Source of the DNA: Clostridia bacterium
GTDB lineage: Bacteria; Bacillota; Clostridia; Oscillospirales; CAG-272
DNA length: 64,000 nt
NCBI GenBank assembly: GCA_017415805.1
Contig: JAFQEC010000013.1
Span: forward strand, 1 to 64,000
Direction of reading: 5' to 3'
How positions within the stretch are numbered: position 1 is the first letter of the stretch; each line of letters starts with the position of its first letter. This document shows, piece after piece, positions 45,901-53,950 of this stretch. A model generated the notes under the pieces. It did no database searches, was not told the DNA's origin, and saw only the letters and a list, made by a program, of their open reading frames with translations. Made by a program: the position numbers and the translations under genes.

Positions 45901-46472
45901 TAATTCTCAAGCACCATCATTGCGGAGCCTTCACCGATCGAAGAATACAGGTTGTTCATACCCGTACCGCAAACACGCACCGCTACGATACCGTAGGTCT
46001 CACTGCCGGTTTCGGTCACGGCAGCTCCGTGCTTCTCGTTATAATTGTAGATCAGCGCAGAATAACCCTCGGTATTGGTGGTACCTCTGCGATAGGTCAG
46101 CTGATAGGACAGCGTGAAATTACCGCTTCTGACCACCGACATTACATCGCCGCCGAACACCGTAACGAAGCTGTCACGGTTCAGTCCGATCGGCGTAGTG
46201 GTGGCGACGCGAAGCGCACGGTCACTCTCGTCACCGACCACCGAATAATCGGCAATATCATAGGCGATCTTTTCGTCGGGCACATACCAGCCAAGAGACT
46301 GCAAAAGCTGCTCTTTGCCAAGGCTCGCATCAAGATCGTTGAAATCCTCCTGATACACCACATAGGTGGTCGTCGGATCCGTATCCCCCTCTGCACCGAC
46401 GGCGAGTCCCAGCAAGGGCACAATGCCGACGATCATCAGGATGGCAAGAAGAAATGATATGGTTCTTTTCAT
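42906..46472 (-). CDS. Large secreted protein with two lamin-tail domains, paralogue of the next gene
   Basis: A 1188-residue exported protein. The signal peptide (about 1-26, ending AVGAE) is close in sequence to that of the downstream gene. A jelly-roll-like module comes first (YQEDFNDLDA near residue 37 to about 310), then lamin-tail modules at about 320 (LLITEILPVAASG ... EYVELHNPTDRYVNLMDYSI) and 671 (LMITEITPVTTT). The C-terminal module from about 1017 has SGSALRLRFDSAIYRDV and ends SSAQRNWLKQVAGV, matching the end of the paralogue. ATG 46472 follows AAGGAGAAG. First gene of a two-gene operon; function unknown. Confidence 0.82.
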   Translation of the reverse strand: MKRTISFLLAILMIVGIVPLLGLAVGAEGDTDPTTTYVVYQEDFNDLDASLGKEQLLQSLGWYVPDEKIAYDIADYSVVGDESDRALRVATTTPIGLNRDSFVTVFGGDVMSVVRSGNFTLSYQLTYRRGTTNTEGYSALIYNYNEKHGAAVTETGSETYGIVAVRVCGTGMNNLYSSIGEGSAMMVLENYANTAANVMSNRYTTSGAYPSLYARLVEGAQEAEGDVRTGTDVMIDVPMDITIQYSYTQGITVLINGMVVSQTNTEFDDGPMHNTALWQDFVTRSDGAAIALMTKPNVVAEIDDIKIVASGVGDGTADQELPELLITEILPVAASGNNWAEYVELHNPTDRYVNLMDYSIVIGDSNTDGGAGDLVTGSRMKKFSRAVSFASLLGKPTKGKTAYYVYDNTVENMPEGSYEWYGDPSARYTLSGTSYVEDPNGRYCHIYYLETWNTRYDTSSTPESDYQTSTYLAPGDTMLIFFMNHSLEETWQYGVNGGQNFDANGNPIQSIEIYPGAYSFRKYASWYGATEETKVMALADFYLPNSTSQMYAICKTNDANGKPITWTDRYTHDLEDIVCCVDYTSSLNAGIQYEGNDPSNSNFGKGGVYERNYSANYVYGIDASRDFRYGTLYVTRSAVNKTGAEYRHMGKLAGYQEVVISNFYSDVTSAMPELMITEITPVTTTLAGTSYNAFSAIEVTNTSDRPLDLYRYALVRTDAGIECTVGEGFTHVVELKGGNPVTRGEANGAYYYFMGDHISNPENCFVEPGESAVVWMLTSDTYSAYNGDDDFGFDYFRQYWVNNGCAELGRKDATGAYDIPVVAVDANVSTTFNADNASRVFDISNDSAVYGVAIASERVLKGRIAANEVFSIACLGYIFTNYDLKPQTVTSGEAHYANILSYSQFPVNKSVRYVAGLFPAARMSAITDALKVQEYFLNTGLKYSYLVSDYVPGETQLAHTLRTSNAFTSVGLGAVEGKEATAIRDLLFVADTDELGNVTYYYYDSARTGITTLQGAALMASGSALRLRFDSAIYRDVYNGLVATYGAQNVKVGMLVVETAKVANRVNFTKQDLIRASIAHSDLEAAYLYSDAKYAVFGGYYTVPNAKKNTSYTAIGYLEVKLPDQTVQTLWSSVTASGSAADVAERALDDVRIEQDAIYTYWCMVDGQSYYCPYSSAQRNWLKQVAGV

Positions 46473-46491
46473 GCGTCTTCTCCTTTTCCGC

Positions 46492-46512
46492 GTTGATGAC
46501 CTTTTCATCAAC
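46492..46512 (-). promoter_or_regulatory. Small hairpin in the LTD operon leader
   Basis: GTTGATG and CATCAAC arms around a 7-nt loop, 20 nt before the start codon. No T run follows, so it is not a clear terminator for the upstream radical SAM gene. Confidence 0.4.
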
Positions 46513-46531
46513 AGTTTTATTGGTTAACAGT

Positions 46532-46560
46532 ATTTTATCATAATAACAGAAAATCGTCAA
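46532..46560 (-). promoter_or_regulatory. Sigma-A promoter of the LTD operon
   Basis: Minus strand TTGACG (46555-46560), 17 nt, TAAAAT (46532-46537). The -35 box overlaps the stop codon of the radical SAM gene. Confidence 0.78.
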
Positions 46561-47543
46561 GTGTGTGCATGCGCAAAATTCAAGTATTGCTTCCCTTGCC
46601 AAGTGTTTCTTTCGTAGATTTTTTTGTCTATTTCGTTCAATACTCTGCGCTTATCTCGACTCCAATCGGGTGCAAGAAGGATGTCTTTTGCCCCATCCCC
46701 CGTCAAACGGCCAATCACCGTCTCGGGAGGAAGGCACTCCAGCACCCGAACGACCAGATCGGTATAGACCTCCCGACTCATCGGAAAATAGGACCCGTTG
46801 CGGTATATTTCCGCCATTTTTGTCCCCTCCAGAACATACAGAAGATGGATTTTGACCTCGTCGGGAGCAAGGACTGCGATTTTTTGCGCACTTTCCACCA
46901 TCATTTCGTCGTTTTCACCAATGAGACCGAGGATCATATGCACCCCGATGCGTGCGCGCGGTACAGAACGGCGCAGGCGCGCATACCCCTCCAGGAACTG
47001 CGCAAACGTGTGGCCGCGATTGATTTTGAGTGCCGTTTCATCGTGTACAGTCTGCAAGCCAAGCTCGACGGTGAGCACGGTTCGCTCGCTAACGCGTGCC
47101 AGCTCGGCGAGCACCCCGTCCGAGAGACAGTCGGCACGGGTGGCAATATTGAGTCCTACCACCCCGGGCAGCGAAAGCGCCTCCTCCCAGAGTGCGCGCA
47201 AGCGTTCGGGGGGCGCGTAGGTGTTGGTGTGTGCCTGAAAATATGCGATACATCGCTCGGCCGCCCATTTTCGCGAGAGCTGTGCGCGCGCGGTATGATA
47301 CTGCTCGGTGATCGAAAGGTGTGCGGGGGCCGCCTGCTCACCGCTGCCGCGACCCGAGCAATAGATGCAGCCGCCCGTACCGCACCGACCGTCGATATTC
47401 GGACAGGTGAGGCCCGCGTCCAGTGGGATCTTTACACACTTCCCCCCAAAGGTCCTGCGCAAATAGTAATCGTAAGTATGATAGCGCTTGTTGGAATCCG
47501 AATACAAAAACGGGTTCGCATCACGCTGTGTGCTTCCCTTCAT
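46557..47543 (-). CDS. Radical SAM protein, YhcC/TIGR01212 type
   Basis: A 328-residue radical SAM protein. The iron-sulfur motif is in LTCPNIDGRCGTGGCIYC near residue 40, with the first Cys 12 residues before a CxxC, as in the YhcC/TIGR01212 family. It also has the HLSITEQYHTARAQLSRKW and TVELGLQTVHDETALKINRGH family stretches. The biochemical role of YhcC proteins was not well defined in what I know. ATG 47543 follows GGAAGGGAG; the upstream in-frame extension crosses a terminator. It lies downstream of the aminotransferase gene but behind that terminator; I found no separate promoter. Confidence 0.9.
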   Translation of the reverse strand: MKGSTQRDANPFLYSDSNKRYHTYDYYLRRTFGGKCVKIPLDAGLTCPNIDGRCGTGGCIYCSGRGSGEQAAPAHLSITEQYHTARAQLSRKWAAERCIAYFQAHTNTYAPPERLRALWEEALSLPGVVGLNIATRADCLSDGVLAELARVSERTVLTVELGLQTVHDETALKINRGHTFAQFLEGYARLRRSVPRARIGVHMILGLIGENDEMMVESAQKIAVLAPDEVKIHLLYVLEGTKMAEIYRNGSYFPMSREVYTDLVVRVLECLPPETVIGRLTGDGAKDILLAPDWSRDKRRVLNEIDKKIYERNTWQGKQYLNFAHAHT

Positions 47544-47571
47544 AGCTTCTCCCTTCCTGTACAAAAAGAAA

Positions 47572-47600
47572 AGAGCGACGGTGGCTTGTGCCGTCGCTCT
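47572..47600 (-). terminator. Terminator of the aminotransferase gene
   Basis: AGAGCGACGG and complement (10-bp stem, 9-nt loop) after the stop codon; TTTTCTTTTTG follows on the minus strand. Confidence 0.85.
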
Positions 47601-47607
47601 TGCTTTG

Positions 47608-48897
47608 TCAATTTCTCTGTGCGAGCAGCTTCTCGACCGATGCCAGACGCACGCAGACCGTAAAGACCTGCATCGCCAGCTCCAGCTCCTCAATCTTGGG
47701 GAAGGTGGGTGCCAGGCGAATGTTGCTGTCCTCGGGATCCTTGCGGTAAGGATAGGTCGCGCCAGCCCCTGTCAGCGTGACGCCTGCCTCACGGCAGAGC
47801 TGCCATGCGCGACGCGCACAGCCCGGCAGGGTGTAAAAGCTGATAAAGTAGCCGCCGCGGGGCGTGGTCCAGCGCGCGACCCCCGTCTCGGCAAGCTCCT
47901 CTTTCAAAATGCGCTCGACCGCTTCAAACTTGGGGCGGATGAGATCGGCCAAGCGGTCCATGTGTGCGTGCACGTTGGCGGCATTTTGGAAGAACCGCAC
48001 GTGGCGCAGCTGGTTGAGCTTATCGTGACCGATGGTCTGCATGCTCATAATGGGGCGGATCTGCGCAAGATTATTCTCGTTTGCGGCAAGCAGAGCAACG
48101 CCCGCACCGGGGAAGGTGATCTTCGAGGTGGAGGCAAAATAGAACACCATATCCTCGCGACCCGTCTCACGGCAGGCAGCAAAAATATCCAGCAGCTTCT
48201 CCTGTCCCTCGCGATAAAGCTCGTGCACGGCATAGGCGTTGTCCCAGAAGATGCGGAAGTCGGGTGCCGCGGGCTGAAGCGCGGCAAGACGCCGCACGGT
48301 GTCGTCGGAATAAGTCACGCCGTCGGGATTGGAATACTTGGGATTACACCAGATGCCCTTCACCGCGGGATCGCAGTTGACCAGCGCCTCAACGGCATCC
48401 ATATCGGGACCCGTGGGCGTCATCGGAACCGTGACCATCTCGATGCCCAGCGACTCGCAGATCGAAAAATGACGGTCGTAGCCGGGGGCGGGGCAAACGA
48501 ATTTCACACGCTCCTCCTTCCCCCAAGGACGCTCGCTTCCGTACACGCCGTACAGCATGGCACGCGCCACGGCATCGTACATGAGATTGAGCGAGGAGTT
48601 GCCAGCAACAAGAATATAGCCTTCGGGAAGGCCCAGCAGCTCCGCGAGCAGCTTTTTCATCTCGGGAATGCCGTCGAGCACACCGTAATTACGGCAGTCA
48701 AGGCCGTTTGCTGCGCGGCAGTCCTCGGCCGTGCTGACCGCCGTCAGCAAGTCGGTTACAAGGTCAAGCTGATCACTGCCGGGCTTACCGCGCGACAGAT
48801 CGAGGGCGAGATTTTTTGCGCAGTACGCCTGATAGCTCTCGTCCAGACGAGCCTTCTCTGCGCGCAGCTGTGCTTCGTTCATGCTTTGATAATTCAT
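47608..48897 (-). CDS. Class Ic aspartate aminotransferase (PLP-dependent)
   Basis: Fold-type I PLP transaminase related to the subclass Ic aspartate aminotransferase of actinobacteria (Rv3722c type). The 429-residue product has the subclass signatures [15 protein letters not shown] near residue 30, [40 protein letters not shown] and the PLP lysine in [13 protein letters not shown]. Likely reaction: aspartate plus 2-oxoglutarate to oxaloacetate plus glutamate. ATG 48897 follows TAAGGAG; an extension to 49023 crosses the promoter and is rejected. Monocistronic. Confidence 0.9.
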   Translation of the reverse strand: MNYQSMNEAQLRAEKARLDESYQAYCAKNLALDLSRGKPGSDQLDLVTDLLTAVSTAEDCRAANGLDCRNYGVLDGIPEMKKLLAELLGLPEGYILVAGNSSLNLMYDAVARAMLYGVYGSERPWGKEERVKFVCPAPGYDRHFSICESLGIEMVTVPMTPTGPDMDAVEALVNCDPAVKGIWCNPKYSNPDGVTYSDDTVRRLAALQPAAPDFRIFWDNAYAVHELYREGQEKLLDIFAACRETGREDMVFYFASTSKITFPGAGVALLAANENNLAQIRPIMSMQTIGHDKLNQLRHVRFFQNAANVHAHMDRLADLIRPKFEAVERILKEELAETGVARWTTPRGGYFISFYTLPGCARRAWQLCREAGVTLTGAGATYPYRKDPEDSNIRLAPTFPKIEELELAMQVFTVCVRLASVEKLLAQRN

Positions 48898-48994
48898 GCT
48901 TTGCTCCTTACTCCCCGCCGTGCGAGGCTGCCGTACGAACGGCATTTCAATGTTTTCAAGACGAAATTTGCCAAATCGTTCATAAACGCTTGTC

Positions 48995-49023
48995 ATTATA
49001 TCATATGCGCGCGAGAAATGCAA
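48995..49023 (-). promoter_or_regulatory. Sigma-A promoter of the aminotransferase gene
   Basis: Minus strand TTGCAT (49018-49023), 17 nt, TATAAT (48995-49000), with an approximately 90-nt leader. Confidence 0.75.
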
Positions 49024-49056
49024 GTCAATTTTTTGATTTTTGCAGATTTTTTTGTA

Positions 49057-51495
49057 TTATTCCGATCTCGACCCCTCTTTTGGGGCATTTTTCGCATCCT
49101 TTTGCCAGAAAAGTTGCAAACGGCGTGCAAGTGACGCGGCGTCTCCCGCCGAGACCATGCCCTGCCAATGGCGTGGATAGAGGTGCAGATAGGGCTCTTG
49201 TGCGTAGCGCGCGTCCAACAGCACCACCACGCCGCGGTCGTCCTCGCCGCGGATCACGCGACCCGCCGCCTGAAGCACGCGGTTCATACCGGGATAGGTA
49301 TAGGCGTAGTCGTAGCCGCGCTCACGCGTGTTTTCAAAGTGCTCGCGCAGGATGTTGCGCTCGTTGGAGAGGCCGGGAATGCCTGTCCCTACGACAAGCA
49401 CGCCGATTAGACGGCTACCGGGGAGATCCACGCCCTCCGAAAAGCTGCCGCCCAGCACGCAAAAGCCCACGCGCAGCCTTCCCTCGTCCGCCTGAAAGCG
49501 CGCCAGAAACTCCTCGCGCTCACGCTGGGACATGTTGCGCTGCTGCACGATGCAAGTCACCTTGGGATAGCGCGCGGCAAACACCTCCAGCACGTGCTCC
49601 AAATAGTCGTAGGACGGAAAATACACCATATAATTCCCCGCACGTGCGCTGACGGTGGCGGCAATCATATTGGCGATCTTTTTGTAGGAGCGCGCACGCT
49701 CCTCCATGCGCGCATCCACGCTCGGCACGACCGTTACACAAAGACGCTCAGGATCGTAGGGCGAGGGGAGCTCCAGCAGCTCCGCGCCCTTTCCCGCGCC
49801 GAGAATGTCGGCAAAATAATCCAGCGGCGTGAGCGTGGCGGAAAACAAGATCGCCGCGCGTGCGCGGTTCAGACACGTATTCAGCACCCCGGAGGGGTCC
49901 AGGCAAAAGATCTGCACCGTAATGCGATCCTGCACCATCTCCACCGTGGTGAGAAAATGCGCGTCAAAAAGCTCGGCCAGACCCGTATAGCGGCGCAGGC
50001 GCGCCGAGAGGTCAGCCAGCGCATCCGCCAGCGGGTGCGTGGGCGAGCGGCGCAAAAAGGCATCCAGCGAACGGCGCAGCTGCACCGTCGATTCATTGAA
50101 ATTTTCCAAAGGTGCGCGATTGAGATAGTAGCCGTTTTCGCTACCGTCCTCGTTCTTATTTCGATTTTCGCGGCACAGCTTACCCAGCCGCCTCAATCCC
50201 ATCAGCCAGCCGCCAAGGGCGCTTTCCAGCTCGGGGTCGGCCGCGGCATCCACACGCGCATAAACCGCAGAAAAGACCTCGTCCGAGATCTGTGCCGAAT
50301 ACATGCTTCGCGCGCGGTCGGGCAAATTGTGCGCCTCATCCACCAAAAAGACATATGTGCCGCGCTCTCCCTCCTCGGGGTCAAAATAACGCCGCAGATA
50401 AACGGCGGGGTCAAAGACGTAATTGTAGTCGCATATAATGATCTCGCACCACTCCGAAAGATCGAGCGAGAGCTCATAGGGGCAGATACGGTGACGGCGT
50501 GCGACCTCCAGCAGCATCGAGCGCGGAAAGCCGTTTTGACGCGAGAGCAGCTCCAAAACAGCACCGTCCACGCGGTCATAATAGCCTCTTGCATAGGGGC
50601 AATCCTGCGGATTGCAGCGCGAGGTCGCGCCCGAGCGACAGCCCGATTCGTGCAGACACATCTGCTCCTTGGCATAGAGCACCACGGTGCAGAGCTTCGC
50701 CCCCGCCTCAAAGAGCTTGCCTGCGGCGGCATAGGCCTCGCGACGGGCAGCTGCGCGCGCAGTCAGGTAGAACACGCGCTCACAAAGCCCCTCCCCCATT
50801 GCCTTGACGGCGGGATAGAGGGTGGACATGGTCTTTCCGATACCCGTCGGGGCTTGCGCGAGCAGCCGTTTCCCCTTACGGATGGCACGAAAGCAACCGC
50901 TTGCAAGCTCACTCTGCCCCTCGCGGGCATTGGAATACGGAAATCCGATCGCGCGCACCGAGGGGATCCGTTCCTCGCGCCGCAGCATCTCCAGTCTTGC
51001 AAAGGGCTCGATGCGCGCGAGCAAGGACAGATAAAAGCGTTGCAGCTCCGCACACGACTCCGTGCGGCAAACGTCGGAAAAGGATTGTGCATCTGCATCA
51101 TATACGCGGATGCGTATACCGACCTCGCGCAGATCGCGCGCCTTACACACAAAATACGCAAGGCAACGCATGCGCGAGTAAAAATCACCGTTTGTGCCTC
51201 GCGCATAGCGCACACCGTCCACGGTGACGCGGCCGTCCTGCTCGGCAATTCCGTCGATTACCCCTTCAACGGTATAGAAAATACCGTTGTATTGGGTGGT
51301 GTTTTTGATTTCCTGATCGGTTCTTGCAAGCGCATCCTTGCGCTGCACTTCCTTGCGGTAGGCATCAAGCGCTCCGCGGCGCGATTCCGTTTTACGGCGG
51401 GGATGACGTGCGTCCAGATGCCCACTCTTGTGCGCCATCGCACACAGCTCATCCACGCTCAGCCTGATTGCCCCTGCATCGACATCGTATCGCAC
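49057..51495 (-). CDS. XPD/DinG-like DNA helicase with N-terminal nuclease-like domain
   Basis: Superfamily 2 iron-sulfur helicase of the XPD/DinG group, probably acting in DNA repair. The 812-residue product has Walker A QAPTGIGKTMSTLYP near residue 213, four cysteines typical of the Fe-S pocket between about 277 and 302 (MCLHESGC, SRC, QDCPYA), the VDEAHNL box near 387 and C-terminal motifs SFSEGVDLPG and QAAGRVIR. The first 170 residues align in layout with the Cas4-like PD-(D/E)XK domain of Firmicutes relatives, but the expected DEIKG motif reads VDGVRY, so it looks inactive. Start is GTG 51495 after GAGGGGGGA. Confidence 0.88.
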   Translation of the reverse strand: MRYDVDAGAIRLSVDELCAMAHKSGHLDARHPRRKTESRRGALDAYRKEVQRKDALARTDQEIKNTTQYNGIFYTVEGVIDGIAEQDGRVTVDGVRYARGTNGDFYSRMRCLAYFVCKARDLREVGIRIRVYDADAQSFSDVCRTESCAELQRFYLSLLARIEPFARLEMLRREERIPSVRAIGFPYSNAREGQSELASGCFRAIRKGKRLLAQAPTGIGKTMSTLYPAVKAMGEGLCERVFYLTARAAARREAYAAAGKLFEAGAKLCTVVLYAKEQMCLHESGCRSGATSRCNPQDCPYARGYYDRVDGAVLELLSRQNGFPRSMLLEVARRHRICPYELSLDLSEWCEIIICDYNYVFDPAVYLRRYFDPEEGERGTYVFLVDEAHNLPDRARSMYSAQISDEVFSAVYARVDAAADPELESALGGWLMGLRRLGKLCRENRNKNEDGSENGYYLNRAPLENFNESTVQLRRSLDAFLRRSPTHPLADALADLSARLRRYTGLAELFDAHFLTTVEMVQDRITVQIFCLDPSGVLNTCLNRARAAILFSATLTPLDYFADILGAGKGAELLELPSPYDPERLCVTVVPSVDARMEERARSYKKIANMIAATVSARAGNYMVYFPSYDYLEHVLEVFAARYPKVTCIVQQRNMSQREREEFLARFQADEGRLRVGFCVLGGSFSEGVDLPGSRLIGVLVVGTGIPGLSNERNILREHFENTRERGYDYAYTYPGMNRVLQAAGRVIRGEDDRGVVVLLDARYAQEPYLHLYPRHWQGMVSAGDAASLARRLQLFWQKDAKNAPKEGSRSE

Positions 51496-51525
51496 CCTAT
51501 CCCCCCTCTCGCATTTTTCCCTATC

Positions 51526-51554
51526 ATTCTACCATAGCAGCACGGCAAAGTCAA
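51526..51554 (-). promoter_or_regulatory. Sigma-A promoter of the helicase gene
   Basis: Minus strand TTGACT (51549-51554), 17 nt, TAGAAT (51526-51531). The divergent mecA gene has a TATAAT at 51612-51617 without a good -35. Confidence 0.78.
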
Positions 51555-51642
51555 CCGACAGGGTGCGAAATTACCAATATTTTAGGGGTAGCCCAAAGCG
51601 CGCGGCGGGATTATAATAATAGTAACGAAAGGCGGTGGCAAT

Positions 51643-52251
51643 ATGGAATGGATACGCATCAGCAGCAACAAGCTCAAGATCATGCTCACGGCAGAGGACG
51701 CACAGCGCTACGATCTGCGCTGCGAGAAGGCGGATTACGCCGATGTGGCCACGCGGCACAGCTTTCGCGAGATCCTGACCGACGTACGGCGGGAAACAGG
51801 CTTTGACGCCACCGAGGATAAGGTCTACATACAAATGTATCCCTCAAAGGAGGGGGGGTGCGAGCTGTTCGTGACCAAGATCGGTCTGGTTTTGGCCGAG
51901 GAGAAACGGGAGAACCCAAAGCCTGCGCGCACACGTAGCACAGGGGAACGGCGCAGCACACAGCACGAGAGCCTTGCCCTGCTTTTTCACGAAATGCGCC
52001 ATCTTCTTGCCGTCTGCCGCCATCTTTGTAACATTGGGTTTTCGTGTGAGAGCGAGGCGTGGCTAAGCGAGGACGGCAAGCTCTGGCTGCTTCTCACGCA
52101 AAAATGCAACACGGGCGTTCTGCAGGATTGCTTACGCGTTGCACGTGAATACGGACGCCCGACCTCCGTCGCTGCCGCACGGCTGTATCTGCCCGAGCAC
52201 GGAAAGCGCATTTGTGCGGCACGCGCCGTGGAAACACTGGGCAGGCTGTGA
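51643..52251 (+). CDS. mecA: MecA-family adaptor protein
   Basis: Adaptor that delivers substrates to the ClpC-ClpP protease in studied Firmicutes. The 202-residue product has the N-terminal substrate-binding domain (about 1-80, starting MEWIRISSNKLKIMLTAEDA, with FREILTDVRRETGF and CELFVTKIG), a charged linker (about 88-108) and a C-terminal domain (about 110-202) with the EAWLSEDGKLWLLL strand and the EYGRP turn. Length and order match MecA, but sequence is divergent. Start is ATG after GAAAGGCGG. It is monocistronic and ends at a strong terminator. Targets cannot be inferred. Confidence 0.85.
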   Translation: MEWIRISSNKLKIMLTAEDAQRYDLRCEKADYADVATRHSFREILTDVRRETGFDATEDKVYIQMYPSKEGGCELFVTKIGLVLAEEKRENPKPARTRSTGERRSTQHESLALLFHEMRHLLAVCRHLCNIGFSCESEAWLSEDGKLWLLLTQKCNTGVLQDCLRVAREYGRPTSVAAARLYLPEHGKRICAARAVETLGRL

Positions 52252-52257
52252 GCTGCC

Positions 52258-52293
52258 AAGGGGTTTTGATGCCAAGCTGCATCAAAACCCCTT
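52258..52293 (+). terminator. Terminator of mecA
   Basis: AAGGGGTTTTGATGC and complement (15-bp stem, 6-nt loop) followed by TTTCTTTTCTG. Confidence 0.9.
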
Positions 52294-52320
52294 TTTCTTT
52301 TCTGTTTTTTACGTGAAAAC

Positions 52321-52349
52321 TTGCAATATGGGCGAAAATTTGCTATAAT
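52321..52349 (+). promoter_or_regulatory. Sigma-A promoter of the UDG gene
   Basis: TTGCAA (52321-52326), 17 nt, TATAAT (52344-52349). Confidence 0.85.
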
Positions 52350-52380
52350 AAGAAAAAAATTTGCAACGGAGGGCAATACT

Positions 52381-52944
52381 ATGGATTGGGAAACGCTGGA
52401 AAAGCAGTGTGCCGACTGCACGGCCTGTCCCCTGCACAAAACGCGCACGAACTGCGTGTTCGGTGTGGGCAACCGCAACGCAGAGCTGATGCTTGTGGGC
52501 GAGGCACCCGGTGAGCAGGAGGACCTCTCGGGCACGCCCTTTGTGGGACGTGCGGGACAGCTGCTCGACAAATTTCTGCTTGCAGTCGGTATTCCGCGCG
52601 AAAACGTCTACATCGCCAACATTCTCAAATGCCGTCCGCCCCAGAACCGCGACCCACAGCCTGACGAGGAGGATGCCTGCATCGGCTATCTGCGCGAGCA
52701 GGTGCGTCTGATCCGCCCCCGTGTGATCGTCTGCCTTGGGCGCGTGTCCGCCATGCGCTTGATCAAGCCCGATTTCCGTATCACAAAGGAGCACGGTGAG
52801 TGGTTTGAAAAGGGGAGCTATCTCATGACCGCGGTCTACCATCCCGCATATCTCCTGCGTGATCCGCGCAAGAAGGAGGATATGCTCACCGATATGAAGC
52901 GTATTCGCGAAAAGCTGGAAGAGATGCGCGAAAAGGAGGCATAA
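52381..52944 (+). CDS. Family 4 uracil-DNA glycosylase (Fe-S type)
   Basis: Removes uracil from DNA. The 187-residue product has the family 4 layout: CADCTACPLHKTRTNCVFG with the first Fe-S cysteines, the active-site motif GEAPGEQEDLSGTPFVGRAG, NILKCRPPQNRDP, a fourth Cys region near VIVCLGR and the HPAYLLRDP motif that inserts into DNA. ATG 52381 follows ACGGAGGG; the 20-codon upstream extension crosses the -10 box. It is followed 5 nt later by an AEC transporter gene and probably shares its transcript. Confidence 0.94.
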   Translation: MDWETLEKQCADCTACPLHKTRTNCVFGVGNRNAELMLVGEAPGEQEDLSGTPFVGRAGQLLDKFLLAVGIPRENVYIANILKCRPPQNRDPQPDEEDACIGYLREQVRLIRPRVIVCLGRVSAMRLIKPDFRITKEHGEWFEKGSYLMTAVYHPAYLLRDPRKKEDMLTDMKRIREKLEEMREKEA

Positions 52945-52949
52945 GCCCT

Positions 52950-53921
52950 TTGGATCTCTCAACCTTTCTCAATCTCCTGTCTCTCATCGGCGCACTCGCG
53001 CTGCTTCTTGTCACGGGCTTTTTGTGCCGTCGTCTTGGGATCATGGACGATGTGGCCTCAAAGCGCTTTTCCAAGCTGATCATCACCGTCGGACAGCCGA
53101 TGATGATCGTGGCGGCACTGATTGGCAAGGAGTTCAGTCCCGCGCTGTTCAAAGAGGGCCTGCTCTATATGGGGCTTGGATTTCTACTCCATCCCGTTCT
53201 TGCACTCTTTGCCCTTCTCACGGGCCCGATCTACCGCGATCCGGGTCAGCGCAAGATCAGCCAGTTCGCCACGATCTTTACCAACTGTGGCTTCATCGGT
53301 CTGCCCATTTTGAACGCGGTGTTCCCCGGCAAGGGGGCATTTATCGGTGCGTTCTTTCTCATCGGCTTTCACGTCTATGTCTGGACGCTCGGTATCGTGA
53401 TTTTGGGACAGGGTCGCGAGGATATCAAGCTCACGCCGCGCAAGGCCCTTCTCAATTATGGTACAGTTCCCTGCGCCATCGGACTCGGACTCTACGTTTT
53501 ACAGGCAGTCGTTCCAATTCCCGCACCCATTGTCACCTTCACCGATTCGCTGGGTGACCTGTGTATGCCGATCTCGGTGCTCATCACAGGGGGCCTTATG
53601 GCAACGCTCCCGCTCAAGCGCGTATTTACCAACCTTCGCTTATATATGTTCAACGTGCTTAAGCTTATCGCCATTCCGCTGGCGGTATGCTTGCTTGCCA
53701 AGCTCGCCACACTGGGGCTCCCCCGCGAGAGTGCCTATCCGTTGGTGCTGTTTTGCACCGTAGTCTCGGCACTGCCCAGTGCCGCCACCGTCACCATGCT
53801 GGCCGAGCTCTACGATCTGGATGCACCCTATGCGGCGCAGACCGTAGGCTCGACGTCGCTTCTGTCGATCGGCACGCTTCCCTTGCTTTACGTGCTCGGC
53901 GATCTGATCGCACGCATTTGA
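52950..53921 (+). CDS. AEC family transporter (auxin efflux carrier-like permease)
   Basis: Inner-membrane secondary transporter. The 323-residue product has about ten transmembrane helices in two five-helix halves, with the conserved FTNCGFIGLPIL crossover segment in the first half (near residue 110) and VSALPSAATVTMLAELY near 275. Substrates of bacterial AEC proteins include malate and other carboxylates or amino acids; nothing here decides. Start is TTG 52950, 10 nt after AAAGGAGG, because no ATG fits the N-terminal helix. It is the second gene after the UDG and ends at a terminator shared with the convergent gene. Confidence 0.88.
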   Translation: MDLSTFLNLLSLIGALALLLVTGFLCRRLGIMDDVASKRFSKLIITVGQPMMIVAALIGKEFSPALFKEGLLYMGLGFLLHPVLALFALLTGPIYRDPGQRKISQFATIFTNCGFIGLPILNAVFPGKGAFIGAFFLIGFHVYVWTLGIVILGQGREDIKLTPRKALLNYGTVPCAIGLGLYVLQAVVPIPAPIVTFTDSLGDLCMPISVLITGGLMATLPLKRVFTNLRLYMFNVLKLIAIPLAVCLLAKLATLGLPRESAYPLVLFCTVVSALPSAATVTMLAELYDLDAPYAAQTVGSTSLLSIGTLPLLYVLGDLIARI

Positions 53922-53950
53922 AAAAAGCTCCGCTGATGCGGAGCTTTTTT
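53921..53950. terminator. Bidirectional terminator
   Basis: AAAAAAGCTCCGC and complement (13-bp stem, 4-nt loop). It touches the stop codons of both convergent genes. Confidence 0.9.

Noticed and set aside
49594..51537. 647-codon plus-strand open frame opposite the helicase
   Set aside because: Antisense shadow; the helicase on the minus strand carries all conserved motifs.
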